This document shows, one piece after another, positions 35,582-47,878 of a stretch of 64,000 bases of DNA (within the stretch, counting starts at the first letter, position 1; each line of letters begins with the position of its first letter). This stretch comes from Pelodera strongyloides (lineage: Eukaryota > Nematoda > Chromadorea > Rhabditida > Rhabditidae). A program made the translations under genes and the position numbers. Where the stretch lies: assembly GCA_036852015.1 (NCBI GenBank), contig JAANDG010000006.1, forward strand, positions 620,001 to 684,000. Direction: 5' to 3'. The notes beneath the pieces were generated by a model that saw only the letters and a list, made by a program, of their open reading frames with translations, had not been told where the DNA came from and made no database searches.

Positions 35582-38500
35582 ATGCGGGAGCTTCCAATAC
35601 TTCTAATATTACTGATATTTACAATTCACCAGGTATTCCCCATATTTCCTTTAGTAACAATGTGAATTATATATATATATTGGTGTCACAACACATACTT
35701 TACAACTGTACAGTCTTTCATGCATTGTTTTTTATAGACATGTTTTATAGTATTATGTTTTCAGGTTAGGTTTTTGTATACAATGTCAATAAGATAACAT
35801 AAAGTGGTAGCAAGCTAAATCGTATCAAAATAGGGTCAATGCGAGAAGCGAGGTATCAGAAACTACTACACGGGAAAGGTTTCACTCGGATTCGATGATA
35901 TCGATATCAGCAAAGAGGTGAGAGGGATGCTTTACATATATATGATTTAAATGTTTCGCGCGTCATGGGAACAAATTTCTCTATGCTCAACTTGCACAAT
36001 GCACAATGCTGTGAGTAATTTTGGTGTTCCGAAAAAAAAACATGTTCCCTTGTTGCAAGAGCCCTTGCTCATTTATCCGGAAAACTATAAAGACAGGAAG
36101 AGGGAAGAGTTGAGAAAGGAAGGGGATGCTGAAGAAAAGAGAGTCAGGGTTATTGCAGAAAAACTGCTCGTTGGACAAGGCGTCTGGTTCTTCTAGGTTT
36201 CTAAACAGCTAAATATTAATGCACTTTACAAAAGGAACTTGTTCCACCATATTGTACATTATACCAACATCAGATAATATGTAATGTTGAAATTCAGATT
36301 GCAAAAGCCAATAATTGAATATATTCAATATGTATTAAAATTTATGACAAACATTAAACAAACAAAAATAATTCTCAGCAGGCTACTATTGACTACACTG
36401 GAGGAGTCGATTTCGAAGCGCAAGGAACAGAACAGGCTTGTTTTAATTCACCGTTGTTCTTTTTGGATGAGCCGAAATTGAGCCGTAGCCTTTGTATTGT
36501 CTGTCCACTTCCACCTAGGTGCATGCACACCTTGCCATTGAAGTGTGCTCACTTAACTAAGTGGTGAGAGTGTGAGCGAGCTATGTGCTGCAACAAGTTT
36601 TGTTATATTCAGTTTTTTTTAAAGGTGGTTCCTACTCGCGAACCTCCGAAGCCAGTGACCCATGTTTACGGAACACCGCAGATTCACCGAAGCCGCCATA
36701 TTGCACATAACGTAAGGTGGTTTATAGAGCAAAAATAACCTTTCAAGGCGAATTCCGTGATTAGTATATTAATAAAACAAAGTTGTGGCACGCTCGCGGA
36801 TTCACGTCGTTTCAGTGTAAATTATATTAATAATAATAATTTATTGGGAATGGAGCCACAATATAAAGAAGAAAAGGGAATTCATTTTTTTTTCGAACCT
36901 GGGGTCTATTGCGAGAAAAAAAAACATATTTGCAGGAGGAGCACGTTAAACCTCGTCCCGATTCGAGGCGTCCTGTGCCTCAGGAAAATCGTCCAGATTA
37001 TACGACACAGAAGCCAATGAGGAGAATTGAACTCAAGACCTCCCCATCTGTTATTGGTATTTCTCACACTCAACCATAATTTCTCAAATAAATTTCTTGC
37101 TGCCAGTCATCAACTTTCTGACGTTCTTTTTCAGAATTGGCAACGACGGAAGATCCGATAGAGGAAGAAATAACAGACGACGAGGAGGAAGGCCCTGAAG
37201 AACAGACAGGCACCAGTGGAAACAGTGGAGTTGAGGTTAGACTCGGTCGGAAGTATAGTTTCTATTCGAAATTAAGAACACTCATAGTTTGAACACTGCA
37301 CATAATGGTAATCTATAGTCAGAAAGCTTGTGGAAGTATGCATATTGAGCACTTTTTAGGCGCCCGCCGAGTTACCTTCCTTCTTCAATCAACAGTTTGG
37401 AATATTTGGAAATAGCAAACAGCAAGTATTTCCCCTTGACAAGACAGAAAAAACAGAGATTGCTTCAACAACAAGTACATCGACTACAGAACTACAAACC
37501 ACCACCACCGAATCTACAACTACTCAGGAATCTACAACAAGGAGGAGGTTAATGCTTACTTTTGTTTTTCTGCATATATTTTTTTTCTTATTTCATAATA
37601 TTTTATTTGACAAACGCACGGGAGAGTACATTTTTGGAGTTGAGACAAATCTTGTGCTGTTAGAGAAAACTATCCCCACCGTATTGGTTTTCAGGCCTCG
37701 CGTTCCCGAGGCACGGCCAACACGTCCCGCAAGAAGGCACAACTGGAGGGTCACTGAATTGCCGCTTATTGAAGTTAGTAGGTTTTTCAAACGCACTGCA
37801 GATAACTACAAGATACAGTGCACCCAGCTACCATAGTTTGCCTATCATCTATAGTGTATTTTGTTTTGTTTTTCTGCGCTGTGCATCGATGAATAAATCT
37901 CGTTCAGGAAACATCAAAGGTTCCCCACACACATGAATATCAACTGAGTGAGATTGCTGACCAAATAGAGCAACAATTAGAAGAGAAGCAACCACCAAAG
38001 AAACTCAAGAAGAAGAGAAAGAGCAAGAAGAAGAGACATTCAATCAAACACAAGTCAATCCAACCGCCTACTAAGGAGGAGGACGCTCCCAATGAGGCAC
38101 CATGGTGAGTTTAGATTGTGCTTCACACATTCCCATTATGATCACCTTTAATTTCTTGACCATTGTTTTATCTTAGGCTACCTTCTGTGCAAGTTCCATC
38201 CAAAACCATCAATGTGCTGCCCACTACAACGATGGACCCTATCGAAGCCGAATTAAGAAGAAGGGCACTTGATGAATTGGCAGAAATTGAGAAAGAGAGT
38301 GTTGTAACAGATGAAGAGGAGCACACGGATAATGGTTCTGAGAACGAGCAGACGGAAGTGGAGCAGACAACGGAACATCCAGTTGAAGGTAAGTGATTCA
38401 TGCACATTCATGGTTTAATGAATGTTAGGTTTCACTAAGTTGATGTTCGTCAAATATTACGTTAGTTTCATTGAAAAGAGAATGGATATTTCTGCTATTT

Positions 38501-40685
38501 AAAAACCGGTCGGTTTTGTTGACTGATAGACTCAAATATTTGGTTTGATACTTAAGTATCGACTGAGGAAAAACGTCTGAAGAAATTGGAGAAGAAAAGA
38601 CTACACGAACTTCGTCAGAAACAGAGAGAACTTGCTGAATTACAAGATAGAATTCGACGAAAGAAGCTGGAACTGTTACAAACGGAACAGATGGAGAAGC
38701 AGTTCGACGCTCGTTCTGCCACAGCGGTAGGAAATACGATTGCTAAGCAATCATTACTTTGTTCAGGCAATAATTAACGTTCCCCACAACTCTTGTTTCT
38801 GCAACAATAAGGTAAATTGACTTTTCAGCAGTCAAGCCATGTGGATAAGTTGGAAGCAGCGAAGCAGGAACTTAAAGAGAGACGGATGAAATTAAGAATG
38901 GAAAGAAACAAGAAAACGAGAACGAAGAAATCGAAGAAGGACCGATCGCAGGGGCCGACACTTGTGCCTGTAAGCTTTTATGAATTTGATTTTCCGTTAT
39001 TATTTAGCTCATCACGTTTTCGTTGTCCACACCATTAGTTATGTGGGAGGTTTCGTTATGCTTGAAGTTAACTTTTTAGATTCGTCCCGATGAGCTGAAT
39101 TTTCCGAAACAGAAACATGAGAGCTCAAACTCACTCAAAAAGGCGAATGAAGATTTGGTCGAAAAGACTATCAAACCTGCACAACCTAAAGTTAAAAAAC
39201 CGAAAGTCGAGGAATATGACGAAATCGTGGAAGAGATCACCGACGATGAGGTATGAAATGAATTACTCCTGGTTCAACTGATTCATTGAATATTGTAACT
39301 CTTGCAACTGCTGGCAAAAACAAACGGTGTTCTATATATATATCCCACATTTTTTCTTCTCTAATTTTCTCCTTTTTAGGACGATACCGAAGCCCCCGAA
39401 CCCGAAGTTCCTGAAAGACCGAAATCGTATGGAATAAGGACGGCGAGTGTCGAAAATAGGGAACAGAAGCCCACGGGATACATGCCACTGAAAATTCAGA
39501 AACTTGGACCCGAAAAGGTTTGTCTTCGCATTTTCAATTGGTACATTTAATGTATCCCTGGAAATTTGTTCCCATCTCAATCAGTATCTTTCAGATCGTA
39601 TCTCCAACCACTAAAGAGGAGTCATACCTTGGGGGATGGTCAGATAATCAATGGGCAGAGCCAGAGCCGGAAATTATTCAGTCAAAGGCTCCACCCGCAC
39701 ACACTCCCCTGCCCACCACAACACAGGGTTCGAAAGCATTTGAGATGACTGAGGAACAGAAGAGAGAATTTGCAAAGAAGTACTATGAGGAATACTACAA
39801 AGAGTGGTCAGCAAACCAGACAACGACTGTGGCTCCGACGACACCAGTAGGTCTTCCCCCTGTTGAAGGCAAAGCCAGCCTTGTTTATCGTCTCATTATT
39901 ACATGCATAAGAAATCTTGTCCAGCCTAAGTAAAATCCTTATGATGTTCACTGCATCTCCCCGCATATTGTTTTTGAACAATTTTCAAAAAAAAACGAGG
40001 CTCTACGTATAACAAAATGCATCGATGCCGTAAATATGTTCACAAAAGTTGGTTTTGTTATTTAGGCCGAGTACTTGGTCGACCCCGCTGCCAATCAGCC
40101 TAATGTTATGGACCGTGCACCTCCTTCGGCAATGGGTTCAATGAACGGCAATCCTTTCATGAACCCTATGCTAATGATGGGAGGAATGATGGGCGGGGCA
40201 ATGGGAACAGCCCCTCCTACCGTACCCCCTCAACAAGGAGGAAATATGTTTGTAAGTTGTTGACTCTTCTTAGATCGCTTTATGTTAGACATACAGCCTA
40301 TTCTTAATATATAATTTCAGGGAATACTTGATCCTCGAATGAATGGACAAAAAGACCTCTCTCCACAGCAGTTGAGTGCACTTTGTGCCTCGATTTATGG
40401 TGCATCGATTTCATTTGGAATCAAGGACGTCAAGAGTTTTGCCAGCAACAACTGCACCTTCATCAAAATGTACTACAAGTAAGTTGAAATCGATGTTCAT
40501 TGACTTTTTTACACCGTCTCCGCACACAAAATTATACTAATGAGATGGATGTATTGGAGAAAAGATTTGGAATAATATTCCAATATTACAGAGATGCAAC
40601 GTGTGAGCAGATCATGCACGTGTTGGATTACTGTGAAACACAGCAATATCGAGGGCAGAATTCCACAGGCAAGAAGAGGAAATAA
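35582..40685 (+). CDS. Unrecognised secreted, modular low-complexity protein (candidate extracellular-matrix protein)
   Basis: There are 18 exons: 35582-35632, 35834-35917, 36379-36518, 36625-36711, 36936-37056, 37135-37235, 37360-37547, 37695-37773, 37908-38104, 38177-38388, 38557-38726, 38829-38969, 39080-39250, 39380-39517, 39595-39846, 40066-40251, 40321-40478, 40592-40685. They give about 857 residues. The signal peptide is MRELPILLILLIFTIHQ. A Cys-bearing N-terminal module follows (GQCEKRG, ACFNSPLFFLDEP, LCIVCPLPP), then Pro-rich and acidic stretches, and a Thr-rich mucin-like segment (exon 7). Next come Lys/Arg-rich segments (exon 9), charged coiled-coil-like exons (11-13), a YYEEYYKEW motif (exon 15), a Met/Gly/Pro-rich exon 16, and a C-terminal four-cysteine module (LCASIYG, NNCTF, ATCEQI, LDYC). 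No family is recognised. The modular, secreted design is typical of nematode cuticle or other apical matrix proteins (inference). The exon 3 to exon 4 junction is one base out of frame. A CCTTTTAG acceptor precedes the ATG by ten bases. Confidence 0.8.
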
Positions 40686-40915
40686 ACCATCAACAGAAAT
40701 GAAGCCATCACTGTTGAGCCCCAATAATCATGTTCACTCAAATCAGTGAGCAGCAATGCAATACGCGCGGTAGATACTGTATGATGTGTGCTCCTGCATC
40801 ACATACCATTTACATGACCCGAAGTCTTTTCCATGTCCGATCTCATATTTTCTTCCTTTGTTTTCTTCTATTTTTATGTGAATATTTCAGCATCTGATTT
40901 AACTTGTTTTCTTAA

Positions 40916-41396
40916 AGGGATAGGTTCATCTCAAATCACGTCTCTTTTTATTGTTTTTATTGATAATAACGCAAATATCATGCACAACGAAAATTAAATC
41001 AATTACAGAACAATACGCCTCGCAGAAGAAGCTTCCGTTATTGGAAGCTAGTTGATCGGAAGCCAAAATCTAAACTCAAAAACTAATACCGTACACAGAT
41101 CGCGCGGGCTAATGGCAATTAGCCAAGAGCCAATTAAATGATACTCACCGTGGAAAATAATGACCTGCCGAGTGTAGTTTGTAACTTGGCAAATTGCCAT
41201 TAGCCCGCGCGATTTGTGTACGGTCTTAGTTTTTGAGTTTAGATTTTGGCTTCCGATCAACTAGCTTCCAATAAAGGAAGCTTCTTCTACGAGTCGTATT
41301 GTTCTGATATTGATTTAATTTTTATTGTGAATGATATTTGTGCTATTATCAATAAAAACAATAAAAAGAGACGTGATTTGAGATGAACCTATCCCT
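40916..41396. mobile_element. Second TTAA-flanked inverted-repeat MITE
   Basis: A 481-bp palindromic element begins AGGGATAGGTTCATCTCAAA and ends with the reverse complement. TTAA lies at 40912-40915 and 41397-41400. The arms of about 200 bp are nearly perfect (AAACAATAAAAAGAGACGTG on the right pairs with the left arm). It shares AGGG-xx-AGG termini and the TTAA target with the element in tmc, but its internal sequence differs. It is non-coding, between two convergent genes. Confidence 0.9.
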
Positions 41397-41850
41397 TTAA
41401 ACATTTGAACAACCTAGAAACCATATAGGTGCTACTCTGTTGGACAGACTAACTACGATTTATTATATAGAGGCATTTTAGAGAAACAGTACATAATTGT
41501 TATAATCATTGTTTCATTGTGCTCAACAAAAGTCCTGGGTCTTTTCACATGGTATCAACTTTTTTTTTTTTGCGCCGAACTTCATAAGTGTCGGTTGTTC
41601 TTGAGCAATGAGCTATTCAACTATTTAACAATAAAATATTTAAGGATAGGTGCCCGAATAAGTGACAACAAGGAAACAACAAGGAAAGTTAAACTATTTA
41701 CAACAACAAAAACAAAAACAGCAGCGAAATTACATCCCAAGTTTTACGGCGAACTCTTCAACGTGTTTCTGAACCTAAAAAACTGCAATCTTTGTCTTTG
41801 TTAGGACCTTGTTATTACTGTTTACAAAGACATCCAAGCTGCGAGGAAGC

Positions 41851-44148
41851 CTACATGCCTTCAAATTTTGACAAGCAAAGAAGGATACCCACTTCATCCA
41901 TGTCAAGATCTAGATTCAAGTGTAACTTTCTGGCCACTTTTCTCTGTGTTGTTTCGAACTCGTCCGTGGGCGGGAGGCCTCCGCTTCTGCACAGTAGTAC
42001 CTGGAGAGGATTCGAGAAAATATTAGATCGCTTAGCGCTAGTATTATGTCAAATGAATAACGTTATTGAGAAATGTACCTGATTGGTAACGAACGAAATG
42101 GGTACTGAGCGGCAATTTCCATGGCCGAAGTAGAATTCATGAGCAGAAATTACCTAACAATAGAGAAAGTTACTGACGGGATCAAGAAGTCTCAGTCGTA
42201 TGTAAGAAATAAGAAACTAAACATGCACTTTCGTAGAGCATGATAAAATAGTACACAAACTTTTTAAACTCTGGCAGTACCTCGTCAATTGTGGACTTAT
42301 ATCGTCCTGTCTGATCCATGACGAGAAAATTGTATACCAAAACTCCTAGAAAAATATGTCTTCAGTCATTAAGTACTTCAAGTGCATAGCAAACTAACAA
42401 TAAGTGCATTCCGAAAAATAAGGTATACTTTATCAATTCTCACAAGACGTAAGTTTCGTTTGATTGAAGTGATTTCCTTTCATAATGAAATGAAAAGTTT
42501 GGTAGACGAACCAGTTGAGCCAAGAAGCTCTGCCGCAGCTCGAATAGTTTCCGCAGACAGAAATGTATCTACTGGACATACAAGTCCTTTCACATGATCA
42601 TCTTTGTTGTAACAGGCATCAATCAGAATGGCATCGATCTTGACTCCTAAACAAACTTTGTTCGGATGAATAATTGATAAATAGTGAACTTATGTAAAGT
42701 GTACTCCTTCTGTTGAGCAATACGCTTCCGTCTTCTCATCGTATACAAGCTCACCCCGTTTAGCTTCCTGTATCAAGTATTGAGATCCATCAGCAATAAT
42801 CACAGTTGATCTCTCATCTTCCATCAAACCAAACTGTTCGATAGCCATTTGCTTGGTGGCAGGGTTGATATCGATGATAGTTTGGTAAATCTAAAATATT
42901 GGCTAATTGGACGACACATACGATAAAGGCATTCTTCGTTTTAAGCAGTAAATTAAAGGCACTACCTCTGAATATTCCGCATACAGTAAGTTATTGATAG
43001 ATCCACCACCAAGCCCAATATTTATCACTGATCCTTTCGGATTATCTAAGGTAAGATGATACAAATCAAACAAAATTATTAATGAAACTAGGGCAGTTTT
43101 TGTTTAGAGAAATGATTAATTAACAAAGTATTGAGGTGCAGACGAAACATGAATGTTGAGGGCGTACTTATTTAATAAGACCGTTGATTAAGTGTAACCT
43201 AAAGAAAAATACGAGTAACATTTACCGCACGAAATTGCTCCTGTTGCAAATATAGAAGATATCATAGAAAAGACGTAGCTAACCGGGGTAAGGGCTGATT
43301 TGTTCACATGCCACTTCGATGTGTCCAACATATCATAAGTGAGAACTGGAAGAAAGTTATCATTATTATTTTCATTGTTATTATTATTCTTTTTAGTATT
43401 GGTTACTGTATACCTTCGGGCATCGATAGCACAGTTTCTGATAGAATTACATGATCAAATCCCTCTGGAACAATCACGCGTGCCGGTGCCTCGCTGAAAT
43501 TGGAACTTCAGTTATAGACTGAAATTGTTTTCGCAGTAACCCTTTGCTGGCCTTTCATGTAAAAAATACTGTTGTTTTCGACTGTCGGTGTAGGATCTTC
43601 GAATCCCGCACTGTGCAGCCAAAGTCAAGGTTAGATATAGTGACGTTCACTTCATTTTACCAACTTACTGTGAGAATAGCCCCCTGAAAAAGTCGATAAC
43701 CGCAAAGCATTCATTTTTCCAGCAATACTTCCCTCTATGCACGCCATCTCGTAGTCGCTTCTAAAGAAGCGCGAAAGAGTCGTACAATAAATATAACAGC
43801 TTACTAGAAAAAAAGGCTAGTCATAAAAGGCTGACTGATATATGGTCAATCAATGCAATGTAGTGTTCACAACATTAGTGTACTCAACAACACAGCCAAC
43901 CTCGAGCAGCGTATTGAAGTCGTCCTGGGATAAAATGAGCTTTGGACAATTGGGTGCATTGTGAAACAGCCAAATGCAGAAACACTGCAAACACATTTCT
44001 TATAGGAAATGCAGTCCTGATTTCAGCTCACATGCAAAGGTATGAGTACTAACTCACTTTATTAACTTACTGATAGTATCAAAATTACGGTAGTGTGGAG
44101 AGGTGATTGTCTTAGAATTCTGTTCAGTTTTCGGTAGGTGGAGTTCAT
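41851..44148 (-). CDS. Membrane-anchored METTL13-C-like methyltransferase, paralogue A
   Basis: Twelve exons: 44148-44071, 43984-43901, 43760-43669, 43610-43548, 43493-43414, 43345-43226, 43045-42966, 42890-42755, 42646-42512, 42345-42281, 42153-42079, 42000-41851. They give about 385 residues. Residues about 19-34 form a short hydrophobic anchor (TTVILILSCFCIWLF), so the enzyme probably faces the lumen or outside. The SAM domain shows SVINIGLGGGS (motif I, 178-188), TIIDINPATKQMA, IADGSQY and IDAILIDACYN (248-257), then CPVDTFLSAETI and GVLVYNFLVMDQ. That order matches the spermidine-synthase-like C-terminal domain of METTL13. Its introns fall at the same places as in paralogue B. Joining exon 4 to exon 5 in frame needs a GC donor at 43547-43546. 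The substrate is unknown, and classical aminopropyltransferase motifs are not evident. Confidence 0.85.
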
Positions 44149-45223
44149 TTTGAATCATTCTACTGATGTTCCACACCGTTGGGATGTGGAATTTAATTTA
44201 AATCATTTGGCACTCCGATTATCACAATTCCACTTTTCAAAATTGTATAAATAGACATTTTATAATATCTATTTATGCAATTTTATCGAGCTGCGTAACG
44301 TTCCCATTCAGAGCGTTTATTGAATTCACAAACACTCCGATAATAAAAGCACGAGCGCAGAATGTATTTGTAAATACGGACTATTTCAAAATAACATACA
44401 GATCTCCGTTCCCCCCCCCCCTGGCGCGAAAAGTTATCGCGGCGAAAGATAACTGCTGACGCGACAACTGTACGACAATTTATGCAAAATGAGTTAAGAG
44501 GATGTCACTTCCCCATTTTTTCGCGAAGGGGTGCTTAGCTCACTCGCGAGAACCTGCGATAAACTCGCCAAGAGTGGAAGAGGTTTGCAGTGCGAGAAGC
44601 ATGCTCACTTGTTTACGCCTGATATAAATGTAATCAAAATAGTTGCAACGTCATAATTGACAAGTGTTTATTCTGGAAGTCATCCAGTACAGAGAGACCG
44701 ACCAAAAATAATAACTTTGGTACAAAGTTGTCGCACAAATTGTTGAACAGAAAACAAGAATAATGAGAAAAGAACACTACATATAACAACTACATTGATA
44801 ATAACAGTTCACATACGGTCAATTCGGGAATACCAGTAAGAAACACTATGTGATAATGTTTGAGCAAATAAACACTTTACAAAAGTGATTACAAAAAGAT
44901 GACAAAAGGTCTAGTGATTAGAAAAGCCTATTTATACTACGCTTCGTAAGCTACAGTAATAAAATACCCGCACATTTGTTGCAGCACACAATTGAGAGTG
45001 CCGATATGAATATGACGAAGATAAAGCTTGATACGGGTAGATTGACTAGGTTGATCCAATCGACTTGGGTTTAGAAAACTGAAGCATTTTATAGGCTAAA
45101 AGCCCCAGTAAATTGTCTAAATTACCTGAGCAACGACAACTGTTTGGCTAGAGCAATGGCTAGAAGTAAGTATTAAATAGATTCTCATAAAAAAGTGAAA
45201 AGCAAATAGAAAGAAAGCACGAT
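44149..45223. other. Spacer between the two methyltransferase paralogues
   Basis: A 1.1-kb spacer with no supported gene, too long for a typical nematode operon gap. It includes an 11-base C run at 44411-44421 and a GC-richer patch with many CGCGA motifs (44420-44600). Confidence 0.6.
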
Positions 45224-47878
45224 TTAATAGAGTGCGCTGAGAACGACATGCTCAATAATGTATTCTAGATTGAAGCGCTGAATAACAGATGCAATTTGGC
45301 TCTCATAGAAACGTAGTTGTTGTGATGGATTCGTTATTTGATGTGGAAAACAAACGAGAATCACGTTAAACTCGTCAGAAAGATGCATCGCAGCACACGA
45401 AGGAAAGACTGAAGCAAAACGCTTCGCAACCTGAAATACAATAAATTATTCTATTTTGGGAACATAGACACGGTTTCAGACTCCAACTAGAGATGTTTGT
45501 GTACTATCCGTGCTTGAAACCCTACTTCTTCGTCATTTCAAAACATTAGTGTGTAGACGACCCTCTCACCTCTTTAATCGATGGTTCGTGTCCTTCCAAG
45601 TCGAGAATATTAATAACGGCGATTCCACTATCCTTGACAACGTCCTTCATATGTTGGATCACATCGAGGTCCAAAAACGTCTGTGCAGGGCACGGTCTGA
45701 TTTTGGAAGTGTCGCAAGCGTCCAACAGAAACACGTCGTATCGGTCTCCTAAATTTGGACAACTTCGATTATTTTCCAAGTAGTCAATAAATGCGTGATC
45801 AAAGTAGCTGTGTACTGATTACCTCTCTTTGCAGCTTTCTCTAAATAGGCCGCTCCGTCTCCTACAATGGTCCTTCTGTACTCGTCATTGACGATTCCGA
45901 ACCACTTATGCGCCAAGGATACGACGACCTCTTCAAGTTCTATCGTGGTGATGTTGATCTAAATGAACAAACCAGGGAAAGCTAATGAACAAATATAGAG
46001 TCGACAAAGCAATGGAAAGGATCATAAATTAGCAAATGCTTGCTTAGACAAAGAAGCCTTGTTATAAAAGTATTCACCTTCGGTTCGCGTTGTCGTAAAA
46101 ACATATCAAATGATCCGCCGCCAAGTCCGATCTCTAAGATCGTCTTTTCTTCGTTTCTGAAACACTTTCTTATTTAATTAGCATTTGTAAAGAAAGCATT
46201 CTCCCAATGTTATTGAACCAGTTGCCCAGACATTGCACACTTTTTTTATATAGTTAAACTCAACACATTCACAAATTGTAAACAGAAACTCATAGGCTGT
46301 TTTAAGCCTAGGTACAGTGAAGCTAAAAGGTTCGTTCCATAGAGAACGTAGCGTCAACTAACTTGTTGTCCATCGAAAATGTTGTAACTGCAAATGGAGC
46401 GATGAACATAGCAGCTAAGTACTGGGCTCCAAGTGTACTGTGGTCCACTTCCCAGAATCTTGTATCAGAATCTTCAAATTTTTCGTCTAAAAAGAACACA
46501 AAAATTAGTAATGCTTTCGGTGTTTAGTTACTTGACTGAAGAGGCGCAGTTTATTGATTTGTTCTCGAAGCAAATAATCATGATGACATGACTGCAACTG
46601 TAGAAGAAGACAAGACGATGTGCGTTATAATACATATGCTTACCATTGGGTGCTTTTAACCGAACTGCCGAATCGCTTTCATTCTCAAATCCTTCAACGA
46701 GAAGTGTTCGTTCCACAAACGATCCTTGTCTGAAAAAGAAAATCATTGAATTTATGACATTTGACCCTTATCCTACAGCAACTACATAATCGTTGGCTCA
46801 TTCCCGTACAGCTTAGGTGTTGCATCAATAAACATTTGATTAGGGTAGATCTCCTATGCAGGAGTATAAGGTAGGCGTGATGTCAATCAATTTATGACCT
46901 CAAATTACAGATGGAGAAACTTACTGAGTTGAAATCAGGCTGTCAGATACCATATAGCATCGATTCATCGTAGGCGAGCACTTGCGATCAACCTGAACAA
47001 ATAATAAGGGTTTAACAAGATAAACCGACTGTGAGTAAAAACGCCATAGAGCTCCACCGACTTTAGAATAAAGTAGAATAAGATAATACAGTTCAGGCAA
47101 GGCTAACACACTGCGTGACAGGAACAAATTCATTCAACAAATGATCTTACCTGAATACTTTTCAACCCAACTCCTGCTTCAACAACATCTTCATCGGCCA
47201 ATTGTTCCACATAACGATCCACATCTCCCTCGAAGTTGACGTACCAGAACACCTGAATGTTCGACCATCGTGCATAATTAGTTACCAGTTCGGTAACTTC
47301 GTTCTCTTTAAGAGGATGCAAGACTCACACAATTCTTTCTCACATTTTACGTCAATTATGTCAATTATATCTGTAAATATGGGGTCTTTTGAAAATTTCT
47401 GCGAATCTGTTTTGAAATAACGCTCAAGAGTAAGACGTGTAAGAATCATGAAGCAACTCACAATGAAGTATCCAATAATACAGAGAACAATAAGATAGAG
47501 AAATGCTTTTGTTGGATTGATTCCTCGTAGGTGTCTGGCTGCATTTCTTCTGTAATTCCCTGATAACGGTGGTTCGTTCGAGTTGAAAAGCCCAGAAACC
47601 ATACAGCCTTCTAAAAATATGTATGCACTGATTTAAAAAAAACAGAGAAAGGTAAAAATAATATGGATATACTGAGATAACAATCAAATCAGTTAGCGTA
47701 TATAGGTTGATATACATCAATATAAATACACGAGAATTGTTTGTTTCGAAATTAGATACCAAACTAATAAAAATGAATAAATAGCTACATGGTCAAAATA
47801 CCATGCCAACATCGCGCAATGCAATGGAAATGGGCTACAAACTACGAGTTCTTTCTTACCGTAGTCGTCGAGTCCCAT
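45224..47878 (-). CDS. Membrane-anchored METTL13-C-like methyltransferase, paralogue B
   Basis: Ten exons (47878-47860, 47610-47351, 47252-47151, 46992-46925, 46729-46644, 46486-46363, 46156-46078, 45958-45823, 45748-45570, 45430-45224) join in frame to 419 residues. A short cytosol-like N terminus precedes one hydrophobic helix (about 42-64), then a Cys-containing linker (VDRKCSPTMNRCYMV). Motif I is ILEIGLGGGS (226-235), followed by TTIELEEVVVSLAHKWFG and VGDGAAYL. The post-II motif DVFLLDACD (296-304), CPAQTFLDLDVI and SGIAVINIL follow, and then a METTL13-like end (RFASVFP, NVILVCFP). The family transfers methyl groups from SAM; human METTL13 modifies eEF1A, but the anchor here argues for another target. 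The second exon is read through a possible donor at 47460 (ATT|GTGAG) because splicing there breaks the frame. Confidence 0.88.

Noticed and set aside
35951..36196. Charged plus-strand frame with an EELRKEGDAEEKR-like stretch
   Set aside because: Skipping it joins the flanking exons in phase, and it ends in a stop within the inferred intron.
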